This document shows, piece after piece, positions 27,305 through 36,162 of a DNA stretch of 64,000 nt. The number at the start of each line of letters is the position of its first letter. Positions within the stretch are counted from its first letter, which is position 1. The position numbers and the translations under genes were made by a program. The notes below the pieces were generated by a model, which did not search any database, was not told the origin of the DNA, and worked only from the letters and a program-made list of their open reading frames with translations. Source of the stretch: JAEUOS01 sp965279115 (GTDB taxonomy: Bacteria > Pseudomonadota > Gammaproteobacteria > Burkholderiales > JAEUOS01); assembly GCA_965279115.1 (NCBI GenBank), contig OZ257137.1:434001-498000 (forward strand), in the 5' to 3' direction.

Positions 27305-27733
27305 ATGGCAACTGCCAAGAAAGCCGCAGCAAAGAAACCCGCAGCCAAGAAGCCGGCCGCCAAGAAACCCGCAGCCAAGAAAGTAGCCGCCAAGAAGCCG
27401 GCCGCCAAGAAGCCAGCGGCCAAGAAGCCCGCTGCCAAGAAGCCGGCCGCCAAGAAAGCCGCCGCGCCCAAGAAAAAGCGTGCCCCCAATGCGGCGTTCA
27501 TGAAGCCGGTCACGCCGTCGGCCATCCTGGCCGCGGTCATCGGTGAGAAGCCCGCGCCGCGCACCGAAGTCACCAGCAAGATCTGGGCGTACATCAAGAA
27601 GAACGGCCTGCAGGACAAGGCCAACAAGCGCATGATCAACGCTGACGACAAGCTCAAGGCCGTGTTCAACGGCAAGAAGCAGGTCTCGATGTTCGAGATG
27701 ACCAAGCTGGTTTCGGCCCACCTCAAGGCCTGA
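27305..27733 (+). CDS. Histone H1-like tail fused to SWIB domain protein
   Basis: A 142-residue nucleoid protein. Residues of about 1-62 form an almost pure Lys/Ala/Pro tail built of repeated AAKKPAAKKP units like eukaryotic H1 tails and bacterial AlgP/BpH1 proteins. Residues of about 66-142 form a SWIB/MDM2 domain (MKPVTPSAILAAVIGEKPAP, WAYIKKNGLQD, KLKAVFNGKKQVSMFEMTKL). The highly basic tail should bind DNA without sequence preference, and the SWIB domain may mediate protein contacts. A strong AGGAGGA ribosome site and a strong downstream terminator suggest high expression as a single gene. Confidence 0.92.
   Translation: MATAKKAAAKKPAAKKPAAKKPAAKKVAAKKPAAKKPAAKKPAAKKPAAKKAAAPKKKRAPNAAFMKPVTPSAILAAVIGEKPAPRTEVTSKIWAYIKKNGLQDKANKRMINADDKLKAVFNGKKQVSMFEMTKLVSAHLKA
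27311..27472 (+). repeat. Tandem AAGAAGCC-GCC-type coding repeats (Lys-Lys-Pro-Ala-Ala)
   Basis: About ten imperfect 15-base units encode the KKPAA repeat of the H1-like tail. Such tracts readily change copy number by slippage, so tail length may vary between strains. Confidence 0.85.
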
Positions 27734-27756
27734 TCGCTTCACGCTTCTGCAGCATG

Positions 27757-27788
27757 CAAAAGGCCCGCCTCGGCGGGCCTTTTCTTTT
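27757..27788 (+). terminator. Intrinsic terminator, probably bidirectional
   Basis: AGGCCCGCC and GGCGGGCCT form a GC-rich stem with a short loop, followed on the plus strand by TTTCTTTT and preceded by AAAA, which gives a short U-tract on the minus strand too. It would end the H1/SWIB transcript and also the convergent DUF2917 transcript. Confidence 0.9.
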
Positions 27789-27826
27789 GCTTGCGAGCGC
27801 TCTACCCGCTACGACCCGCCCCGCGC

Positions 27827-28177
27827 CTACAGCGCCCCGCCAACCAGGTTTTTCGCCGCGCCGGCCGCCCGCAGGCGCCGTGACAGCCGCAAGTACCATG
27901 CGCCAAGATGCCGCGCCAGGCGGGTGGCGGGCCCGTGCGTACGGCGCGGCGCCGAAATGGACACCTGCGCCGGCGCCAGGGCTGCCACGACCAGTGAGGC
28001 GTTCCCGCTCACGCGCAGGGTTTGTCCGCGCAGCAATACGTGGTCGCGGGCGTTGCCGTCCTGGGTGACCCATACGCTGCCCTTCAACACCGTGATGGCT
28101 GCGGCAGCCGCGCGCGTGACCGAGATCACATCGCGGGACCCGAGCCTGAATTCCAGTTGTTCAAAGACGGCTTGCAT
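27827..28177 (-). CDS. DUF2917 family protein
   Basis: A 116-residue protein. The region of about residues 10-75 (VISVTRAAAAAITVLKGSVWVTQDG, then HVLLRGQTLRVSG) is the DUF2917 pattern, a small cupin-like beta fold common in betaproteobacteria. A basic Arg/Ala-rich tail follows (GPATRLARHLGAWYLRLSRRL). It is divergent from a GcvA-like LysR gene by 128 bases, the usual arrangement for this pair. Function is unknown. Confidence 0.85.
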   Translation of the reverse strand: MQAVFEQLEFRLGSRDVISVTRAAAAAITVLKGSVWVTQDGNARDHVLLRGQTLRVSGNASLVVAALAPAQVSISAPRRTHGPATRLARHLGAWYLRLSRRLRAAGAAKNLVGGAL

Positions 28178-28305
28178 GGCAGACTTCCTTTCAGATCAGT
28201 TTTTCGCATCCGAATCGTTCGCATCAGCGCGTCCGACCGGAACCTGTGAAAAGATTATGCTTCGCGTCGCCGCCCACGCACAAACGACATTAACGCCGAT
28301 TTCAC

Positions 28306-29229
28306 ATGCAAAATTCTCATGCGAAGCAGGAACTTCGCCAGGCCCTGCCGCCGCTGGACTCGTTGCGCGGCTTCGAGGCGGCGGCGCGTCACCTGAGTTT
28401 CACCCGTGCGGCCGCGGACCTGTTCGTCACCCAATCGGCGATCAGCCGGCAGGTCAAGAGCGTCGAGTCGGCCATCGGCGTGCCGCTGTTCCAGCGCTTC
28501 AACCGCCGCCTCGAACTCACCCCGGCGGGTGAGCGCCTGTTCGGTGCGGTCAGCCGCGCACTGGCGGGGCTGGATGCCGCGATCGTCGATATCAAGGGGC
28601 CCCTCGCCAGTGTCGTCACGGTCACGACCCCGTTGTCCTTCGCGTCGCTGTGGCTGGTGCCGCGCCTGTCCGCGTTTCGCGCGCGCCATCCTGAGATCGA
28701 CATCCGCATCGCCGCCAACGACAGCATCCTTTCGCTAGAACGCGAACGCATGGACTGCGCGATCCGCTTCTGCGAGCCCGCTTCGGCGCCGCGCGATGCC
28801 GTGCCGCTGATGAGCGAAGAGGCGTTCCCGGTCGCCAGCCCCGCCCTGATCCGCAGGAAGCGCCTGAAAAGCCCGGCGGACCTGGCCGCGCATGTGCTGT
28901 TGCGCTATGCGGACTCCCACCTGGTGCCTTGGCTGGACTGGAGCACCTGGCTCTCCGCCTGGGGCATGGCGGACCTGAAGCCGGCCGGCACTCTGACCTT
29001 CTCGCACTACGACCAGTTGATCGCCGCCGCGGTCGAAGGCGAAGGCGTGGCCATCGGCCGCACACCGCATGTGGCGCGCCTGGTGCGCCAGGGCAAGCTG
29101 GCGCTGCCATTCAACGAAAGGCTGGCGGCGGCGCGGCAGTACTTCGTGGTGGTGTCGCGCGGCAGCCGCGCGCGACCGGAGGTGGGTGCCTTCGCCGACT
29201 GGGTGCTGGCCGCCGCGCGCGGCGAATGA
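28306..29229 (+). CDS. LysR-family regulator, GcvA-like
   Basis: A 307-residue LysR regulator of the GcvA type. The DNA-binding domain (LRGFEAAARHLSFTRAAADL, then TQSAISRQVKSVESAIGVPLF) is followed by a substrate-binding domain with the GcvA-like opening VVTVTTPLSFASLWLVPRL. It is divergent from the DUF2917 gene, which it probably controls, and convergent with the phytanoyl-CoA-dioxygenase-like gene. Confidence 0.93.
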   Translation: MQNSHAKQELRQALPPLDSLRGFEAAARHLSFTRAAADLFVTQSAISRQVKSVESAIGVPLFQRFNRRLELTPAGERLFGAVSRALAGLDAAIVDIKGPLASVVTVTTPLSFASLWLVPRLSAFRARHPEIDIRIAANDSILSLERERMDCAIRFCEPASAPRDAVPLMSEEAFPVASPALIRRKRLKSPADLAAHVLLRYADSHLVPWLDWSTWLSAWGMADLKPAGTLTFSHYDQLIAAAVEGEGVAIGRTPHVARLVRQGKLALPFNERLAAARQYFVVVSRGSRARPEVGAFADWVLAAARGE

Positions 29230-29258
29230 ACCGCCGGCCCGACGCAGTCTTCGATACG

Positions 29259-30035
29259 CTACTTCAGGAAGCCGCTGGTGATTTCCACTGCCACGGACAA
29301 TTCGTCATTGCGCGGGTCGTCGAGCGCCAGCAGGCGCCGCAGTTCCGGCGAGAGCGCCGCCTGGGTTTCCGGCCGCAACAGGCGTTTCTGGTACTGCTGC
29401 TGCGGCTTGTCGCCACGGCAGTAGAAGCTGTGCAGCGCGGCACGCGGCCGCCCGGTGTTGTTGGCCTCGCCGCCGTGCCAGAGGTGGGCGTTCATCACCA
29501 CCACCGTGCCGGCACGGCCAGTGAGCAGGACCTCCCCCGGATGATGATCGCGCGGGTTTTCGGGCAGGCGTTTCAGCAGGTGCGTGCCGGGCACCGCGCG
29601 CGTCGGTCCGTTCGCGGTGGTGAAGTCATCCAGCATCCAGATGCAGTTGCACACCCAGTAGCCGCGTTCGTCTGGGAGCGCGCCCATGTCGCAATGCAGG
29701 GGCTGACTGGTGCCGTTCATCGGCAGGGCGATGCGTACATTCAGGCTGGAGAGCTTGAAATCGGCGCCCAGCACCTGTCCCACCGCCGCGAGGATCGCCG
29801 GCATGGCGATGGCTTGCCGAAACACCTCCCCCTTGTCGACGCAGTTGGCCAGGCGCAGCGCGCCGGGTTCATGCTTGAACTCGGCCCCCGCGCGCTCGCC
29901 CTCGGCCGCCGTGATCTCGGCGATCGTGGCGCGCATTTGCGCCAGCATCTGCGCCGGCATGAAGTCCGGCAGGACCGTATAGCCATTGGTCTCGAGTTCG
30001 CGCCGCGCCTGGGCGGGGATTTCCTGGATCTGCAT
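29259..30035 (-). CDS. Phytanoyl-CoA dioxygenase family Fe(II)/2-oxoglutarate oxygenase
   Basis: A 258-residue double-stranded beta-helix oxygenase. The iron facial triad is visible as HCD in QPLHCDMGALP and the distal His in VVMNAHLWHGGEANNTG, with the 2-oxoglutarate-binding Arg in NNTGRPRAALHSFYC. N-terminal FLPDFMPAQMLAQMRA-type helix is typical of the family. It would hydroxylate an unknown small molecule. It is divergent from the RDD/SpoIIM cluster and has no obvious pathway partner nearby. Confidence 0.88.
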   Translation of the reverse strand: MQIQEIPAQARRELETNGYTVLPDFMPAQMLAQMRATIAEITAAEGERAGAEFKHEPGALRLANCVDKGEVFRQAIAMPAILAAVGQVLGADFKLSSLNVRIALPMNGTSQPLHCDMGALPDERGYWVCNCIWMLDDFTTANGPTRAVPGTHLLKRLPENPRDHHPGEVLLTGRAGTVVVMNAHLWHGGEANNTGRPRAALHSFYCRGDKPQQQYQKRLLRPETQAALSPELRRLLALDDPRNDELSVAVEITSGFLK

Positions 30036-30197
30036 TTCGGATTCCTTCAGAGAACCGGCCCGGCAATGGAGCAAGGCACGGCAGGGCCGCTCGCCACAGT
30101 TTATTATCCCGGGATGCCCCCGTGCTTGCGGCGCCTCCGGCCGCTTGTTACGATGGTTTGATCAGGCGCCGGTATGGGCCGCTCCAGCAAGGAACCC

Positions 30198-30731
30198 ATG
30201 GCCGATCCGTCCGACTCCGCTTTCGCTGCCCCGCCAGCCGCGCCGCTCAACCCGTATGCCTCGCCCAAGGCGGCAGTGGCGCACCAGGCGGGCGACGGCG
30301 CCGAACTCGCCGCGCGCTCGCAACGGCTCACTGCGGCGATCATGGACTACCTGGTCTTTTTCGTTCCGCTGGGCGTTGCGCTGATCCCCATGTTCATGGC
30401 CTCCGGACGCATGGCCACCGGCGTCATCGCCGGGCTACTGGCGGGTGGCCTGGCGTTTCTCGCCATCGTCATACGCAACTGCCTTCTGCTGGCGGGCAAT
30501 GGCCAGACCATCGGCAAGAAGGCGGTCGGCATCCGTGTGGTGCGTACCGACGGCTCTGATGCCGGTTTTGTGCGCCTGTTCTTCCTGCGCGGCGGCCTGT
30601 CCTGGCTGCTGGCCGCGATTCCGGGGATAGGCAACCTTTATGCGCTGATCGATGTGCTGTTCATTTTCCGCGAAGACCGCCGCTGCCTGCACGACCTGAT
30701 CGCCGACACCAAGGTGGTCGAAGCTGGATAA
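30198..30731 (+). CDS. RDD family membrane protein with NPYA motif
   Basis: A 177-residue RDD protein. A flexible N-terminus contains PLNPYASPKAAVAHQ, then helices at about 50-70 (AIMDYLVFFVPLGVALIPMF) and 80-105, the GNGQTIGKKAVGIRVVRTDGS interhelix segment, and the C-terminal REDRRCLHDLIADTKVV. ATG 30198 has an AAGGAA ribosome site and is preferred over an in-frame start 24 bases upstream. It opens an eight-gene plus-strand cluster ending at 38104. Function unknown; possibly a component of a membrane complex. Confidence 0.88.
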   Translation: MADPSDSAFAAPPAAPLNPYASPKAAVAHQAGDGAELAARSQRLTAAIMDYLVFFVPLGVALIPMFMASGRMATGVIAGLLAGGLAFLAIVIRNCLLLAGNGQTIGKKAVGIRVVRTDGSDAGFVRLFFLRGGLSWLLAAIPGIGNLYALIDVLFIFREDRRCLHDLIADTKVVEAG

Positions 30732-30753
30732 CCGCACGCAGAGCGGAGTTGCG

Positions 30754-31437
30754 ATGCTCGACACGCTGCGTCGCGTACCCACGCCAGAGGGGTTCGAACT
30801 GACCTTGCGGCTGGCCGGGCCGGTGCCGCGCGCGCTGGCCTATGCGGTCGATCTCGCCATCAGGGTCGCTCTGTTCGCCGCCTTTTCGATGTCGCTGTCG
30901 CTGTTTCGCGGCGGCGGCACCGGCCTGATGCTGATCGCCGCCTTCCTGCTGGAATGGTTCTATCCGGTGGCGTTTGAAGTCTGGTGGTCCGGCGCCACCC
31001 CCGGCAAGCGCGCCTTCGGCCTGGCGGTGCTGGGCGATAACGGCACGCCGGTGTCCTTCGGCGCCTCGGTCACCCGCAACCTGCTGCGCGCGGTCGACTT
31101 CCTGCCGATGCTGTATGCCTTCGGCCTGGTTTCCATGCTGCTGTCGCGCGACTTCAAGCGCCTCGGCGACCTTGCCGCCGGTACCATCGTGGTGTATCGC
31201 GACCGCCCTGGTGCAAGGGCCCCGATACCCGCCGCCCCGCCGCTGGCGCCGGCGGTGGCATTGAGCCTCGAGGAGCGCCGCGCCGTCCTTGACTTCGCCG
31301 AGCGCCATGCCACCCTCAGCGAGGAGCGCGCCGACGAGGTCGCCGCGCATGCCGTGCCGCTGCTACGCCGCGGCATGGCGCCGGCTCGCGCGCTGCTGGG
31401 CGTCGCCAACCACCAGCGCGGGGGCAAGCCGACATGA
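30754..31437 (+). CDS. RDD family membrane protein
   Basis: A 227-residue RDD protein in the same cluster. The membrane part (about 20-150) contains LAYAVDLAIRVALFAAFSMS, then TPGKRAFGLAVLGDNGTPVS and DFKRLGDLAAGTIVVYRD. A cytoplasmic tail of about 70 residues (ALSLEERRAVLDFAERHATLSEERADEVA) is not found in the other RDD proteins here. Its stop overlaps the SpoIIM-like gene by four bases, so translation is coupled. Confidence 0.88.
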   Translation: MLDTLRRVPTPEGFELTLRLAGPVPRALAYAVDLAIRVALFAAFSMSLSLFRGGGTGLMLIAAFLLEWFYPVAFEVWWSGATPGKRAFGLAVLGDNGTPVSFGASVTRNLLRAVDFLPMLYAFGLVSMLLSRDFKRLGDLAAGTIVVYRDRPGARAPIPAAPPLAPAVALSLEERRAVLDFAERHATLSEERADEVAAHAVPLLRRGMAPARALLGVANHQRGGKPT

Positions 31438-32423
31438 ACCAGGCCCAGTTCGAAGCCAGGCACACCGACGAGTGGCGCGAGTTCGAATCCTGGCTCGACG
31501 CCCTGGGCTCGCGCAAGCAGGCGTCCGCCGGCGTCAACGCGCGCCGCTGGCCGCATCGCTATCGCGCCGTGGCGCACCACCTGGCGCTCGCGCGCGACCG
31601 TGCCTACGGCCCCGAACTGGTGGACCGCCTGCAGCATCTCGCCCTGCGCGGCCACCAGGCGCTCTACGGCAGCCGCGGCAACGCCATCGGCGCGGTCATC
31701 GAATTCATCGGCAGCGGTTTTCCGAAGCTGGTGCGGCGCGAGTCGACCTTTGTCTGGATCGCCATCGCGCTGCTGTTCATTCCGCTCCTGGGCCTGATCG
31801 CCGTGCTGCTGCGCTGGCCCGAATTCGTCCACTACCTGGCCAGTCCCGAGCAACTGTCGCAGTACGAGTCCATGTACGCGCCGTCGAACCGAGCGCTCGG
31901 CCCGCAGCACAAGGCCGAGAGCCAGGTGATGATGTTCGGCTACTACATCTGGAACAACGTCAAGATCGATTTCCAGTGCTTTGCCGGCGGCCTGCTGTTC
32001 GGCGTCGGCTCGGTCTTCTTCATGCTGTTCAACGGCATGATGATAGGCGCGGTGGCCGGCCATCTCACCCAGCTGGGCTACATCCCCACGTTCTGGGGAT
32101 TCGTCGCCGGCCACAGTTCGTGGGAGCTGCTGGGCGCCGCCATTTCCGGCGCGGCCGGCCTGAAGATCGGGTGGGCCCTGATCGCGCCGGGACCGCATGC
32201 GCGCAAGGCGGCGCTCATGATCGCGTCGCGCACCGCGGTGCGCCTGCTCTACGGTGCCGCCGGCATGACCATCTGCGCGGCCTTCATCGAGGCGTTCTGG
32301 TCATCGCTGCGCAACCTGCCTGCCGAGCTCAAGTACGCCGTCGGCATCGCGTTCTGGGTGTTGTTCCTGCTTTACTTCCTGTTCGCCGGCCGCAGCCGGG
32401 AGGCAGCCGTCAATGGAGATTGA
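31434..32423 (+). CDS. Stage II sporulation protein M-like (SpoIIM/DUF95) membrane protein
   Basis: A 329-residue integral membrane protein. A cytoplasmic helical N-terminus (about 1-90) is followed by hydrophobic helices from about 100 to 325, with the SpoIIM-type segments VQVMMFGYYIWNNVKIDFQC-like YYIWNNVKIDFQCFAGG and LGYIPTFWGFVAGHSSWELL. In sporulating bacteria SpoIIM belongs to a peptidoglycan-degrading complex; in non-sporulating proteobacteria the family is linked with MoxR/DUF58 clusters of unknown role. It overlaps both neighbours (4 and 11 bases), so it belongs to one tightly coupled operon. Confidence 0.85.
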   Translation: MNQAQFEARHTDEWREFESWLDALGSRKQASAGVNARRWPHRYRAVAHHLALARDRAYGPELVDRLQHLALRGHQALYGSRGNAIGAVIEFIGSGFPKLVRRESTFVWIAIALLFIPLLGLIAVLLRWPEFVHYLASPEQLSQYESMYAPSNRALGPQHKAESQVMMFGYYIWNNVKIDFQCFAGGLLFGVGSVFFMLFNGMMIGAVAGHLTQLGYIPTFWGFVAGHSSWELLGAAISGAAGLKIGWALIAPGPHARKAALMIASRTAVRLLYGAAGMTICAAFIEAFWSSLRNLPAELKYAVGIAFWVLFLLYFLFAGRSREAAVNGD

Positions 32424-33918
32424 CAAGCTCTCGCTGGCCCTGCGCGCGCGTAACGCCTGGGAGGCCTTCGACCTCGGCATTGCACTGGCGCGCCGCACCG
32501 GATTGCCGCTGTTCGCGGGTTTCGCCGTGCCCTACGTGATCTTCGCGCTCCTGGTCAATCTTGCCTTGTGGGGCCAGCCCGCGATGGCGGCCATCGTGGT
32601 GTGGTGGTTCAAGCCGGCTTTCGACCGCATCGCCCTGCACGTGCTGGCGCAGGCGGTGTTCGGCACCGCGCCGGGCACGCGCGCCATCCTGCGCAGCCTT
32701 GCCACGGTTCCGCGCAACGGGCTCTTGGCCTCGCTCACGGTGCAGCGCTTCGACTTCGCGCGCAGTTTCCACCTGCCGGTCGCCCAGCTCGAGGGACAGA
32801 CCGGCCGTGCCGGCCGCGCGCGCCGCGCCCTGCTTGACCGGCGCACCCGCAGCCATGCCGTCTGGCTGGCGATCGTGATCATCCACTTCCTCTATGTGCT
32901 GGTGCTCGGTTTCGACGGGCTGCTGCGACTGCTCGCGCCTGAAGGCATGCACTTCGGCTTCAATTTCGGCGACCTGTTCGCCGGCCGATCGCAAGGCGAC
33001 GATGGCCTCGCGTCCCAGTACCTCTTCAATGCCGCGCTGCTGGCGGCGGAATGCATCCTCGAACCGCTGTATGTGGCAGCCGGCTTCACCCTTTACCTGA
33101 GCCGCCGCACGTCGCTGGAAGGCTGGGACCTGGAGATCGCCTTCCGGCGCCTGGCTGCGCGCCATGGCGGCAAGGCCGCGACCATGCTGGCAATGCTGCT
33201 GGCGCTGGGATTGGCCGGCGGCGAATCCGCACAGGCGGCCACCGCACCGGCGGCGAGCGCCGAGAAGCGCGCCATCGCCGAGATCCTCAAGTCACCGGAT
33301 TTTCGCGAGTACGAGGAGACAAAATCCTGGAAACGCAAGGGCGAACCTCCGGACGAGGTTCCGGAGTTGCGGCGCCCTGACCGCCTGTTCGAATTTCTCG
33401 GCAAGCTCGCGCAGGTCATGGCGGAATTGATGCGCATTCTCGCCTGGGGCGCCGCCATTTTTGTCGCCGGCTGGCTTCTTTACCAGATCAGCCAGCGCCT
33501 TGGCTGGTTCCGCGGCGCCTTCAAGCGCGCCGAACCCTGGCGGCCCGAAGTGATGTTCGGCATGGACCTGCGCCCGGAGTCGCTGCCCGCCGACATCGCC
33601 GCCGCCGCGCGCGCAAGACTGGCCGAGGATGACCTGCGCGGCGCCCTGTCGCTCCTGTATCGCGGCGCGCTCGCCGGACTGGTGCATGAACGCAACCTCG
33701 CCCTGGGCGAGGGCGACACCGAAGGCGATTGCGTGCGCCGCGTCGGCGCGACCGCCCCGGCGGCACTTGCAACCTTCTTCGCGCGCCTGGTCGATACCTG
33801 GGGATTGCTCGCGTATGGTCGCCGCATGCCGGAGGCCAGTGACGTCGGGCATCTGGTCAATGAATGGGAGCAACATTTTGGCGGTGCCCGCCCGGTTGCC
33901 CCGGGAGCGCAGGCATGA
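32413..33918 (+). CDS. DUF4129 domain multi-pass membrane protein
   Basis: A 501-residue protein. The N-terminal half (about 1-235) has four to five hydrophobic helices, a long extracytoplasmic stretch lies around 275-340 (proline, lysine and acidic rich), and a further helix is at about 345-365 (LAWGAAIFVAGWLLYQI). The C-terminal cytoplasmic domain carries the DUF4129 pattern DDLRGALSLLYRGALAGLVH. It overlaps the SpoIIM-like gene by 11 bases and the DUF4350 gene by four. The family is a regular partner of MoxR/DUF58 genes; function unknown, possibly a transglutaminase-like or envelope module. Confidence 0.83.
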   Translation: MEIDKLSLALRARNAWEAFDLGIALARRTGLPLFAGFAVPYVIFALLVNLALWGQPAMAAIVVWWFKPAFDRIALHVLAQAVFGTAPGTRAILRSLATVPRNGLLASLTVQRFDFARSFHLPVAQLEGQTGRAGRARRALLDRRTRSHAVWLAIVIIHFLYVLVLGFDGLLRLLAPEGMHFGFNFGDLFAGRSQGDDGLASQYLFNAALLAAECILEPLYVAAGFTLYLSRRTSLEGWDLEIAFRRLAARHGGKAATMLAMLLALGLAGGESAQAATAPAASAEKRAIAEILKSPDFREYEETKSWKRKGEPPDEVPELRRPDRLFEFLGKLAQVMAELMRILAWGAAIFVAGWLLYQISQRLGWFRGAFKRAEPWRPEVMFGMDLRPESLPADIAAAARARLAEDDLRGALSLLYRGALAGLVHERNLALGEGDTEGDCVRRVGATAPAALATFFARLVDTWGLLAYGRRMPEASDVGHLVNEWEQHFGGARPVAPGAQA

Positions 33919-35099
33919 AGCGCGTTCCCCTCGTGCCCGCGCTCGCAGTCCTGCTGGCCATCGGTGCCGCCGTGTGGTGGTGGACGAATTTCGAGCAGGT
34001 CGCCGAGACGATCTACGTCGGGCTCTCGGGCAAGGCGAAAAGCGACCCGCACCTGGCATTCAAGCGGCTGCTGGCGGCCAGCGGGCTGCACTTCGAGGAG
34101 ACCGCGCCTGCCCAGACGCCGGATGCCGCGATCGCCGCCTTGCCGCGCGGCGGTGTTCTGCTGCTGCAGACGCGCCGCGACGTGTTGATGACGCCGGCGC
34201 GCATCGAGGCGCTGTTGCGCTGGGTATCCGCCGGCGGCCACCTGATCGTCGCGGCCGAGCCGGTATCCCGCGCCGATCCGCTGCTCGCGCAACTGGGCAT
34301 CGCGCGCGAGCTCATGCGCGCCCCGGCGGCCAAGGGTGGCAAGCCCGGCCCGCTGACACGACGCATCGCGCTGCCGCTGGCGGGTGCTGCAAGGCCGCTG
34401 GAAATCGAAATGACGGCCCCGATCATCCTCAAGGCGTCCCGCCTTGCCGAGTGGTCGGCCGACGACGCCTTCGGCACCCGCATGCTTTCGCAGAAGCGCC
34501 AGGCAGGGCGCGTTACCGTCGCGGCCGATCTCGGCTGGATCGCCTATCGCGGCACCGGCGGCAACCCCGATCCGGGAAGGCAACCCGGCCATATCGGCAA
34601 ACTCGATCACGCCGAAGCCATCGTCGCCCTGGCGCGCCTGGACGCACGCGCCGCCGGCGTGCGCTTGCTGGGCGGCGGTTCCGCGCTTTCGCTGTGGGTC
34701 TGGCTGCAGGAAAACGCGTGGGCCGCGCTGGCCAGCCTGGGCATGTTGCTGCTGCTGTGGCTGTGGCGCGTGGTGCCGCGTTTCGGCCCGCTGGCGGCGC
34801 CCGAGTCGGGCGGCGAGCTGCGCCTTTCGAGCCACCTCGAAGCCAGCGGCAGGTTCTATCGCCGCCATCTGCCGATCGAGGCGATCCACCAGGGACTGTC
34901 GCGCGCATTCCTGCAGCGCCTGGCGGAGCGCCGCCCCGCCGTCGCCGCACGCGCGGCACGCGAGCGCAATGCCGAACTGGCACGCATGTGCGGTGCCAGC
35001 CCGCAAGCGGTCGCGCGCGCGCTCGACGTGCCGGCCACCTCGGCGGGCGACTTCATTCGCAGCGCCATCCTCATCAAACGCCTGGAGCAGGCGCTGTGA
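33915..35099 (+). CDS. DUF4350 domain membrane protein
   Basis: A 394-residue protein. An N-terminal anchor helix (VPLVPALAVLLAIGAAVWWW, about residues 4-23) leads to a DUF4350-type extracytoplasmic domain with alternating strands (GGVLLLQTRRDVLM, GGHLIVAAEPVSRADPLLAQ), then a second helix at about 270-290 (AALASLGMLLLLWLWRVV) and a helical cytoplasmic tail. ATG 33915 overlaps the previous stop (ATGA). It directly precedes MoxR after a 60-base gap, matching the conserved DUF4129-DUF4350-MoxR-DUF58 order seen across bacteria. Confidence 0.83.
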   Translation: MKRVPLVPALAVLLAIGAAVWWWTNFEQVAETIYVGLSGKAKSDPHLAFKRLLAASGLHFEETAPAQTPDAAIAALPRGGVLLLQTRRDVLMTPARIEALLRWVSAGGHLIVAAEPVSRADPLLAQLGIARELMRAPAAKGGKPGPLTRRIALPLAGAARPLEIEMTAPIILKASRLAEWSADDAFGTRMLSQKRQAGRVTVAADLGWIAYRGTGGNPDPGRQPGHIGKLDHAEAIVALARLDARAAGVRLLGGGSALSLWVWLQENAWAALASLGMLLLLWLWRVVPRFGPLAAPESGGELRLSSHLEASGRFYRRHLPIEAIHQGLSRAFLQRLAERRPAVAARAARERNAELARMCGASPQAVARALDVPATSAGDFIRSAILIKRLEQAL

Positions 35100-35159
35100 A
35101 CCCGCGTCCGGCGGCCATAGCGCCCTGCCGAAAACCCCGCTTCGCCCAAAGGAACCCCC

Positions 35160-36134
35160 ATGCCGCTCTCAGATGAACAAACCAGCCAGGCCCAGCGCTT
35201 CCTCACCTCGGTGAGGGCAGAGGTATCCGGCGCCGTGATCGGCCAGCCCGACGTCATCGACCAGGTGCTCATCGCGCTGGCCGCCGCGGGCCATGTGCTG
35301 ATCGAAGGCGTGCCGGGTCTGGGCAAGACGCTTCTGGTGCGGGCGATTTCGCGCACCTTCGACGGCGCATTCGGGCGCATCCAGTTCACCCCCGACCTGA
35401 TGCCGGCCGACGTCACCGGCCACGCCATCTATGACCCTTCCAGCGGCCAGTTCACCACCCGCAAGGGACCGGTGTTCACCAACCTGCTCCTGGCCGACGA
35501 GATCAACCGCGCGCCTGCCAAGACCCAGGCCGCACTGCTGGAGGTGATGCAGGAGGCGCAGGTCACCATCGACGGGGTATCGCATCCGCTGCCGGCGCCC
35601 TTCATGGTGCTGGCCACGCAAAACCCGGTGGAACAGGAAGGCACCTATCCCCTGCCCGAGGCGCAGCTCGACCGCTTCCTGCTCAAGGTGCGCATCGGCT
35701 ACCCCTCGCATGCCGACGAGGTGGCGATGATAGGCGCGGTCACCGGCGGCAAGGCCGGGGACAAGCTCGCGGTCGACAATGTGCGCGCGCTGGTCAAGCC
35801 GCAGGCCGTGCAGGCCCTGCAGCAGATGGCGGCGCAGGTGCAGGTGGAGGCGGAGGTGCTCGACTACGCGGTGCGCATCGTCCGCAAGACCCGCGAGTTC
35901 CCCGCCTTTTCCAGCGGCGCCGGATCGCGCGGCGGCCTGGCGCTGGTGCGCGCGGCGCGCGCGCAGGCCCTGTTCGGCGGCCGCGGCTTTGTCACACCCG
36001 ACGACATCAAGCAGGTCGCGCTGCCCGCCCTGCGCCACCGCGTGCGCCCCGCGCCCGAGCAGGAGATCGAGGGCCGCGATGCCGACGTCCTGCTTGCGGC
36101 CATGCTTGAACAGGTGCCGGCGCCGCGCAAATGA
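35160..36134 (+). CDS. MoxR-family AAA+ ATPase
   Basis: A 324-residue AAA+ ATPase. Walker A is EGVPGLGKTLLVRA (about 47-60), Walker B is LLADEINRAPAK, sensor 1 is VLATQNPVEQEGTYPLPEAQ and the sensor-2/arginine region is AQLDRFLLKV. MoxR proteins act as chaperones for assembly of metal- or VWA-containing complexes. It sits between the DUF4350 and DUF58 genes, and the DUF58 protein carries the VWA-like domain that normally partners it. Confidence 0.93.
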   Translation: MPLSDEQTSQAQRFLTSVRAEVSGAVIGQPDVIDQVLIALAAAGHVLIEGVPGLGKTLLVRAISRTFDGAFGRIQFTPDLMPADVTGHAIYDPSSGQFTTRKGPVFTNLLLADEINRAPAKTQAALLEVMQEAQVTIDGVSHPLPAPFMVLATQNPVEQEGTYPLPEAQLDRFLLKVRIGYPSHADEVAMIGAVTGGKAGDKLAVDNVRALVKPQAVQALQQMAAQVQVEAEVLDYAVRIVRKTREFPAFSSGAGSRGGLALVRAARAQALFGGRGFVTPDDIKQVALPALRHRVRPAPEQEIEGRDADVLLAAMLEQVPAPRK

Positions 36135-36162
36135 CTTCCCGGCGATCCGCCTGACCGACAAG

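Noticed and set aside
27311..27472. Short-period repeats as a possible CRISPR array
   Set aside because: The repeats are in frame, have no spacers and encode the KKPAA tail.
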